Assembly (NCBI GenBank): GCA_012800135.1 | Contig: JAAZJV010000249.1 | Coordinates: 1 to 11,156 of the forward strand | DNA: 11,156 nt | From: Clostridiaceae bacterium | GTDB lineage: Bacteria > Bacillota > Clostridia > Saccharofermentanales > DTU023 | Direction: 5' to 3' | Part shown: piece after piece, positions 1 through 4,350 of the stretch | Numbering within the stretch: the stretch's first letter is position 1 | Layout: each line of letters begins with the position of its first letter | The notes under the pieces: generated by a model | What the model was told of the DNA's origin: nothing | Databases searched by the model: none | Seen by the model: the letters and a program-made list of their open reading frames with translations, nothing else | Position numbers and translations under genes: made by a program

Positions 1-2
1 CA

Positions 3-254
3 GAGGAGATTCGACTTTTATTTGACATTTTTAGTCTTTATAAAAATCTGGCTACATCACGTCTTGTCGAACTATCACATCAGCCGAACGGCCCTTGGCA
101 CAGAGCCTACGCAAACGGTGTTGGAAAGAAAATCATACCTCTAGAAGAAATTGCACAGTTTTACCGACAGGCCTATATAAAGAATAAGTTTCCGAGAAGG
201 AGTGAACACTTATTGACACTAATTCCTGAGGCAGAGCAAATCTCGATCGAGTAA
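3..254 (+). CDS. Panacea-domain (DUF4065-like) antitoxin, C-terminal part, cut by window edge
   Basis: The open frame enters from the left edge and ends at TAA 252-254, leaving about 83 residues. The segment YKNLATSRLVELSHQPNGPW, then HRAYANGVGKKIIPLEEIAQFY, resembles the end of the Panacea domain (formerly DUF4065): a short helix ending in a YG-like pair, a 'L..LSH...PW..A' core, then a helix after a proline. Panacea proteins, including SocA, are antitoxins that neutralise many unrelated toxin families. The gene lies 44 bases upstream of a PemK/MazF-like toxin gene on the same strand, the usual antitoxin-toxin order. The N-terminal half is outside the window, so any DNA-binding or other fused domain cannot be judged. 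The family call rests on motif memory over a short fragment; an unrelated phage-associated protein is the alternative. Confidence 0.6.
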   Translation, partial: EEIRLLFDIFSLYKNLATSRLVELSHQPNGPWHRAYANGVGKKIIPLEEIAQFYRQAYIKNKFPRRSEHLLTLIPEAEQISIE

Positions 255-298
255 TAAGAGCGGTCGTCAAAACAAAAAGAATAGGTACAAGGGTACGC

Positions 299-643
299 AT
301 GGCAAGTTTAGGTGAAATTTGGACGGCTGACTTTCCATACGAAGATAACCCGTCACAATCAGATGAAAGACCCGTTGTAATCGTGGGAGTTAACGATGAC
401 TTGTACCTATGTACGACTCTGATGATAACGTCTAAAGCCTCAGCGAAAGATCGCTATAGATATGAAATCCGCCATTGGCAACACGCAGGCTTAATCAAAC
501 AATCATACATTCGCTTATCTCGAAAACACACTTTTCGAATTTCACAATTGCGTAGATTCATCGGCTGTTTGCACCAAGAAGATCAAATCAATCTTTGGTT
601 CAAGATAGATGAATGTTATGGTCACGAGATCGGCCTCTTCTGA
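299..643 (+). CDS. PemK/MazF-like toxin (probable mRNA interferase)
   Basis: This 114-residue protein opens with LGEIWTADFPYEDNPSQSDERPVVIVG, the hallmark N-terminus of PemK/MazF toxins: a G-[DE]-[IV]-W strand, a short loop, then an RPV(V/L)(V/I) strand. The length is normal for the family. Known family members are small beta-barrel endoribonucleases that cut mRNA and are held inactive by an upstream antitoxin. The middle (TTLMITSKASAKDRYRYEI) and the end (LRRFIGCLHQEDQ) fit the remaining strands and final helix loosely, so it is a divergent member. The ATG at 299 is supported by AAGGG at 289-293, five bases upstream. It probably forms an operon with the Panacea-like gene ending at 254. Toxicity and target sequence cannot be read from the sequence. 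Confidence 0.65.
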   Translation: MASLGEIWTADFPYEDNPSQSDERPVVIVGVNDDLYLCTTLMITSKASAKDRYRYEIRHWQHAGLIKQSYIRLSRKHTFRISQLRRFIGCLHQEDQINLWFKIDECYGHEIGLF

Positions 644-797
644 TTAGAAATCACAGGGATTATCAGTACTATCAAGGATCTTTTGCACGTTTGTCCTGCT
701 AGCGCCCTGCCAACTAAGGCTAGAGACCAATCCCCGCCTAAAGAGTGATGAGGGCATTCAGCTAAAGTTATACCTGTAAAAAAGAGGGTTAACTGTC

Positions 798-826
798 TTT
801 CCCGAAATTGCTAAACAGGCTATAAT
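798..826 (+). promoter_or_regulatory. Candidate promoter of the crRNA-like RNA
   Basis: There is a perfect TATAAT at 821-826. The -35 at 17-base spacing is poor (TTTCCC, 798-803). Transcription would start about seven bases after the -10, at or next to position 833, exactly the first base of the repeat-like element. No protein start codon with a ribosome binding site follows, so the promoter would serve a non-coding transcript. Confidence 0.45.
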
Positions 827-832
827 GGCCAA

Positions 833-860
833 GTCAAGCTAACTGCTTGCGGGTTGAAAT
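833..860 (+). repeat. Solitary CRISPR-repeat-like element (pseudo-repeat)
   Basis: The array repeat is GT, a 7-base stem arm, a 5-base loop, the second arm, and an 11-base handle TGGATTGAAAT. This element is GT, arm CAAGC, loop TAACT, arm GCTTG, handle CGGGTTGAAAT. The plan is therefore 2-5-5-5-11 against 2-7-5-7-11; both stems are perfectly paired and 9 of the last 10 handle bases are identical. The stem sequence itself is different, as expected if pairing rather than sequence were conserved. It stands alone, more than 8 kb from the array. Confidence 0.6.
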
Positions 861-880
861 TATAGCATTTAGAGGATGAC

Positions 881-916
881 AGGGGCTACGATCACTCGTG
901 GCCTCTCTTCTGCTTT
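881..916 (+). terminator. Hairpin, possible 3' end of the crRNA-like RNA
   Basis: On the plus strand AGGGGCTACGA (881-891) pairs over 11 bases with TCGTGGCCTCT (896-906) around a TCAC loop; two pairs are G-U, so the fold is complete only in plus-strand RNA. It is followed by CTTCTGCTTT, a pyrimidine-rich but interrupted tail, so termination may be weak. The minus-strand transcript of cas3 would have two A-C mismatches here, so it is less likely to be the cas3 terminator. Confidence 0.4.
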
Positions 917-3155
917 AGGCGATAAACCCCGTACCCATTTTTGGCTCGATATTCAGGCCCTTCTCTTCAGTATATTGTGATGTGTCCCATAGAATTGCGG
1001 CAATAACGTCCGTGCCCTCTCGAACTTCCTCTACACAACGCTCGAGCAACTGGTAGTGTTTTTTGTATACCGCGACTGAATCCATTCCAAGCCTTCCCAA
1101 ATCTTCCCTGCTAACATCTTTGTAACGCAACCGATTAAGAAGCTCTATGTTGTCTTCATTAGGAATGTATATTGTTATTGTTTGCTCCTCAATCATTCGA
1201 AAGGAATCACAGCATTTTCTGAAATTAAGATTCACATGATTCATTAATACACCCTTCTCATCGAAACTGTGTTTTTCTGTGTAAACGCGGGATTCATTAA
1301 AACCAATTTCGTCCACGTAATAGCGCAATTGTTCAAAATACGTTTTGATCGTATCAAAATTGTCAAAGGACCCATACTTGCGAACTGCATAATTCATAGC
1401 GGATTGACGTCGTTTTACATACTGTGGAACAGGGTGATCGGACGATCTGAAAACACGAACAATACTTTTGTATTTGTCGTTTTTACCTTCACGATTGCAT
1501 CTCCCTCCAGCTTGTAATATTGAGTCTAATCCTGTTTCCTGACGAAACACATACGGAAAGTCAACATCAACGCCTGCTTCTATAAGTGACGTGGATACTA
1601 CCCGGCAAGACAAACCATCTTTTAGCCTTTGCCGAATTTGTTCTAGAACGCGACGCCTGTGATTTGGCGTCATATACGTCGAAAGATGAAAACACCCCTC
1701 TCCTTCAAGCAGATCGTAGAGAACCTGGGCCTGCTTACGAGTGTTGACGACACAAAGTACTTTGCTTTGCTGATTCAATTGACCGGCCAATTCCTCGTCT
1801 GACTGAGATCCTATATGCTTGTAAGTGACTCGCTTTAGTTTCTCGTATAGTTCAACAGGATTCTCCATTAGCTCGCGGATCGGATTCTCGGAATCAAAAA
1901 AATGGATTATTCTATCCAAAAATGGCTGTGTTGCAGTGCAAATAACAGCTGTCGAACCATAGTACTTCACGAGTTCCACAATTCCTGCAACACATGGATA
2001 AAGATGCTCAAGCGGAATAAGCTGTGCTTCATCGAAAATAATGACCGATCGCGCCAAACGATGAAGCTTTCGACAACGCGAGCTTTTGCTCGAAAAAAGA
2101 GACTCGAAAAATTGTACAGTTGTTGTAACAACAATAGGAATGTCCCAATTCTCAGAAGCAAGCCTCATTTTTATGGCATTTTCGCTTGGAATCTCAGCCT
2201 CTGAAGGATCGAACGAGAAATTAGAGTGATGCTCCAGAACACTTTCCTCTCCAAATATGTCGCGAAAAACGTCTGAACATTGCTCTATAATGCTGGTGTA
2301 TGGAATAACATAAATGATTCGTTCTAGTCCATGAACTATGGCATGTCTAAGAGCAAAACCCATCGACGCCGTTGTCTTCCCTCCGCCTGTTGGAACCGTG
2401 AGCGAATAGCAACCGCGTTGGTTTGTTCCTTGTTCTAAGCAGCGATACAAGATATTTGAACGTATTCGATTTAGCTCACCTGCCAAATTATCCCACCTGC
2501 CAATATATTGTCTAAACATCTCAAATAACTCCTCAATTGAGGTATGTTCTCTAAAGCGTTCTTTCTCCGGCGACATAAAAGCTTCTGTGTCAAGGTAATC
2601 TGCATCCACAAGACAAGAAAAAAGCATCCGTATAAAGAATGCGTGAGAGAATCTTGTTTTAGGTCCTGGGAGCTTTGGCAGCCATTCAGGAATTTCTATT
2701 GCAGGAATTGATATTTCGTCCAAATACACATCAATATTGACTCGTTGATCTCGCGCAACTTTTTTGATCCTACCCATCAAGTCAGGCATAGTCTCAGTGG
2801 ATGCGTTTGTACCCATATCTGGAATACCGGTATGATGACCTGCCACACAAAAACTACTAAAAATATCCTTCTTTTTCTCTTGACACGACAACCAAGCTCC
2901 TACAGATGAATGGTCACATCTCACATTCTTGCCGCGTATGCGTTCTTGAAACACACGCTGATATTTCCCAATATCGTGCAATAATCCCACTCGGCAACCC
3001 ATCCTCTCTGCAGAAAAAGTTCTGGCAAACTCAGCTGCCAATTTCGCAGTTTCTTTCAAATGATCGGCAAGATAGTGAACACGTCCATCATCTGCTCGGT
3101 GCGCAAAAAACTCTGATGTGTTATCAACGCCAATTCCCGTAGTAATGTTAACCAT
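915..3155 (-). CDS. cas3: CRISPR-associated helicase-nuclease Cas3 (type I-C)
   Basis: The 746-residue protein is the single-strand nuclease and translocase recruited by Cascade to destroy target DNA. An N-terminal HD nuclease domain shows DHL near residue 31, LLHDIGK with the HD pair at 60-61, DHSSVGAW from 81, GHH at 106-108 and the VDADYLD segment at 183-189. A superfamily 2 helicase follows: Walker A TGGGKT at 256-261, DEAQ box at 375-378, TAT at 407-409, and motif VI QAGGRCNR at 548-555. The C-terminal Cas3 domain is present. All key residues look intact. The ATG at 3153-3155 has AAGGAGA (3165-3171 on the plus strand) nine bases upstream. In the usual type I-C layout cas3 is the first gene of the operon on the same strand; here it is inverted and separated by 520 bases, so its expression can be controlled apart from Cascade. 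Confidence 0.97.
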   Translation of the reverse strand: MVNITTGIGVDNTSEFFAHRADDGRVHYLADHLKETAKLAAEFARTFSAERMGCRVGLLHDIGKYQRVFQERIRGKNVRCDHSSVGAWLSCQEKKKDIFSSFCVAGHHTGIPDMGTNASTETMPDLMGRIKKVARDQRVNIDVYLDEISIPAIEIPEWLPKLPGPKTRFSHAFFIRMLFSCLVDADYLDTEAFMSPEKERFREHTSIEELFEMFRQYIGRWDNLAGELNRIRSNILYRCLEQGTNQRGCYSLTVPTGGGKTTASMGFALRHAIVHGLERIIYVIPYTSIIEQCSDVFRDIFGEESVLEHHSNFSFDPSEAEIPSENAIKMRLASENWDIPIVVTTTVQFFESLFSSKSSRCRKLHRLARSVIIFDEAQLIPLEHLYPCVAGIVELVKYYGSTAVICTATQPFLDRIIHFFDSENPIRELMENPVELYEKLKRVTYKHIGSQSDEELAGQLNQQSKVLCVVNTRKQAQVLYDLLEGEGCFHLSTYMTPNHRRRVLEQIRQRLKDGLSCRVVSTSLIEAGVDVDFPYVFRQETGLDSILQAGGRCNREGKNDKYKSIVRVFRSSDHPVPQYVKRRQSAMNYAVRKYGSFDNFDTIKTYFEQLRYYVDEIGFNESRVYTEKHSFDEKGVLMNHVNLNFRKCCDSFRMIEEQTITIYIPNEDNIELLNRLRYKDVSREDLGRLGMDSVAVYKKHYQLLERCVEEVREGTDVIAAILWDTSQYTEEKGLNIEPKMGTGFIA

Positions 3156-3242
3156 ATAGTATTGTCTCCTTCACTACTCAGTTTGCTACGCACTACACTA
3201 AATTACAGAGATTCCCTACACAAACAAAGGAACTGATGGAAG

Positions 3243-3248
3243 ATAATA
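3243..3248 (-). promoter_or_regulatory. Possible -10 box of cas3
   Basis: The minus strand reads TATTAT here (5 of 6 to consensus), about 88 bases upstream of the cas3 ATG. No good -35 hexamer lies at 16-18 bases; the tandem 9-mer occupies that region instead, which would fit a promoter that depends on a bound regulator. This is weak on its own. Confidence 0.25.
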
Positions 3249-3253
3249 TGGCG

Positions 3254-3271
3254 GTAGCGACTGTAGCGACT
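3254..3271. repeat. Tandem 9-base direct repeat (iteron-like)
   Basis: GTAGCGACT occurs twice with no gap (3254-3262 and 3263-3271). It lies just upstream of the possible cas3 -10 box, a place where a repressor or activator commonly binds side by side. The regulator is unknown. Confidence 0.55.
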
Positions 3272-3561
3272 AATAAAGAATTTAGCACATCAAATATCGT
3301 CTCATATGCAATGTATTTATCGTCGTAGCATTTTCATTGAATTTATCATGTACCACCACATATCTTTGAACTGACTTTCGCTCTATATAACAGCTATATT
3401 CTTTGTCATAAGTATAAAGCTTTACAGAAAAACGAACTCTTCGCTACCAACCTTTCAGCTTTAGCGCTTTTAAGAGTTGAACGGCATACTTCTTCTCAAG
3501 CATTGTCAACACTCTTCCATTCAATCTTCTAAACTCAGAATCTCCGCAAGCTAAACTTATT

Positions 3562-3589
3562 GACATGTCTGTTTGACGAATTCGTCTAA
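3562..3589. promoter_or_regulatory. Palindromic operator candidates at the cas operon promoter
   Basis: Two perfect palindromes lie close together: GACATGTC (3562-3569) and GACGAATTCGTC (3575-3586). The second extends to TTTGACGAATTCGTCTAA (3572-3589) with only one non-complementary pair. Both share the pattern TTGAC...GTC. The larger one covers the -35 element of the cas5c promoter, so a dimeric regulator bound here would be expected to block transcription. Which protein would bind is not shown. Confidence 0.5.
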
Positions 3590-3601
3590 GGCAACTAACA
3601 T
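3573..3601 (+). promoter_or_regulatory. Likely promoter of the cas5c-cas2 operon
   Basis: TTGACG (3573-3578, 5 of 6) and TAACAT (3596-3601, 4 of 6) are separated by 17 bases. The predicted start is near 3608, giving a 5' leader of about 68 bases before the cas5c start. A second -35-like TTGACA at 3560-3565 has no good -10 partner. Confidence 0.5.
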
Positions 3602-3620
3602 TAGCTTAAAATCTATAGAA
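3600..3620 (-). promoter_or_regulatory. Partial target site of the crRNA-like RNA, with TTC PAM
   Basis: Read on the minus strand, TTC (3620-3618) is followed by TATAGATTTTA (3617-3607). The spacer-like stretch at 861-871 reads TATAGCATTTA. Positions 1-5 and 8-11 match; position 6 is one of the bases flipped out of pairing in Cascade guides (shown for type I-E), leaving one true mismatch at 7. Beyond position 11 only position 16 matches. TTC is the known PAM of several type I-C systems. The site spans the predicted transcription start, where a bound Cascade would block RNA polymerase. Confidence 0.45.
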
Positions 3621-3628
3621 TGGAGGGC

Positions 3629-3643
3629 GTTGATTCTATCAAC
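3629..3643 (+). promoter_or_regulatory. Inverted repeat in the 5' leader of the cas operon
   Basis: GTTGAT and ATCAAC are separated by TCT (3629-3643). In DNA it may be an operator; in RNA it is a small hairpin about 20 bases before the cas5c ribosome binding site. Without a U-tract it is not a terminator. Confidence 0.3.
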
Positions 3644-3675
3644 AATCAGAAGCACATTTGGAAAGGAGGTAGATT

Positions 3676-4350
3676 TTGGCTATACAAGTAGAAGTATGGG
3701 GTGACTATGCTTTGTTTTCAGCCCCTGAGTTTTCGACAGAGCGCTTGACCTATGACGTCATTACGCCTAGCGCTGCGAGAGGTATTTTGGAGGCGGTATT
3801 TTTCCATCCTGGTATGCGTTTTGTCATTGATCGCATACATGTTCTTAATCCAATTGAGTTCGCTTCGATTAGACGGAACGAAGTATCTAAAAAGATCTCC
3901 GCATCGAATGTTCTGGCAGCAGCAAAAGGTGGTGATAAACAATTATTTTTGGCGACCAGTCAGTCAATTCAGCAAAGAGCGGCTGTCGTCTTAAAAAATG
4001 TTCGCTATATGATTGAAGCGCATTTTGAAATGACGGACAAAGCAACTGAAGCCGATAATCCAGGGAAATTCCAAGCAATGTTAAAAAGGCGCTTAAGTCG
4101 TGGGCAATCATACCACCAACCTTATTTAGGAACGAGAGAGTTTCCAGCACGGTTTCGTTTGTGGGAAGGCGGTGTGATTAATGCCATTCAGGAGACACGC
4201 GATCTTGGGTTTATGCTGTTGGATTTCGACTACCGAAACCCGGAAGACATCAAGCCTATCTTTTTTAGGGCTAAAATGGTCCAAGGAGTAATTTCGCCGC
4301 CAGATCCTGTAGCGTGGTTGAGAAACAACGGGGGAGGAGTGATTCTATGA
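3676..4350 (+). CDS. cas5c: Cas5c (Cas5d), Cascade subunit and presumed pre-crRNA nuclease
   Basis: This 224-residue protein matches the type I-C Cas5 family from its start (VEVWGDYALFSAPEF, then TYDVITPSAARGILEA, DRIHVLNPIEFASIRRNEV) to PYLGTREFPA near 149-158. Type I-C has no Cas6, and Cas5c cuts the repeat at the base of its hairpin, then stays on the 5' handle. The start is TTG at 3676, chosen because AAAGGAGGT (3662-3670) lies six bases before it. Odd: at the positions of the Bacillus halodurans Cas5d catalytic Tyr46, Lys116 and His117, by my hand alignment, it has Phe42, Lys131 and Phe132, so only the lysine is kept. Either nearby residues such as His44 serve, or processing differs here. 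The stop overlaps the cas8c start as ATGA, indicating coupled translation. Confidence 0.93.
   Translation: MAIQVEVWGDYALFSAPEFSTERLTYDVITPSAARGILEAVFFHPGMRFVIDRIHVLNPIEFASIRRNEVSKKISASNVLAAAKGGDKQLFLATSQSIQQRAAVVLKNVRYMIEAHFEMTDKATEADNPGKFQAMLKRRLSRGQSYHQPYLGTREFPARFRLWEGGVINAIQETRDLGFMLLDFDYRNPEDIKPIFFRAKMVQGVISPPDPVAWLRNNGGGVIL

Larger units (their letters stand above)
833..916 (+). ncRNA. Candidate crRNA-like regulatory RNA (CreA/CreR-like)
   Basis: A repeat-like hairpin with an 11-base handle (833-860) is followed by a spacer-like stretch starting TATAGCATTTA at 861 and then a GC-rich hairpin (881-906). A TATAAT box sits at the right distance upstream. If Cas5c cuts at the base of the hairpin, as on the true repeat, a guide with handle CGGGTTGAAAT and spacer from 861 would result. 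The spacer start matches 9 of its first 11 bases with a TTC-flanked site in the cas5c promoter (3600-3620, minus strand). In known CreA and CreR guides such limited pairing allows Cascade to bind and repress without cleavage. Odd points: only about 20 bases separate the handle from the downstream hairpin, and there is no second repeat. Transcription, processing and 3' end are inferred. Confidence 0.5.
3156..3675. other. Divergent cas3 / cas5c control region
   Basis: These 520 bases hold no convincing gene. They hold the two opposed start regions, a tandem 9-mer (3254-3271), palindromes with a promoter (3562-3601), a site resembling a target of the crRNA-like RNA (3600-3620) and an inverted repeat (3629-3643). 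The only coding hint is a 40-codon minus-strand frame, 3444-3566, from ATG inside the first palindrome to TAG, predicted to end in KKYAVQLLKALKLKGW. It lacks a ribosome binding site and a stop lies 13 codons upstream of its ATG, so it is at best a small protein of unknown role or a remnant. A short AGCGAA/TTCGTT hairpin followed by TTT lies at its end on the minus strand. Positions 3280-3440 are AT-rich with nothing else recognised. Confidence 0.6.

Noticed and set aside
656..734. A tRNA-like stretch on the minus strand, with GGGATT/AATCCC ends 79 bases apart and a D-arm-like TTAGTTGGCAGGGC.
   Set aside because: No GTTCRANTCC T-arm, no paired anticodon stem and no normal D-stem could be placed. 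At most a remnant; more likely chance. The short CTAGC/GCTAG pair at 699-723 is also too weak to call.
1269..3142. Plus-strand open frames across the cas3 region (for example 1269-1517, 1902-2204, 2906-3142).
   Set aside because: They are shadows of cas3, lack family resemblance and ribosome binding sites.
3323..3336. TAGCATTT in the cas3-cas5c gap, also in the spacer-like stretch of the crRNA-like RNA.
   Set aside because: The first two seed positions mismatch and no TTC PAM precedes it, so it does not behave like a guide target. The site at 3600-3620 is better.
4314..4346. Upstream GTG start for cas8c.
   Set aside because: It lies inside cas5c without a ribosome binding site; ATG 4347 has GGAGG nine bases before it and overlaps the cas5c stop.
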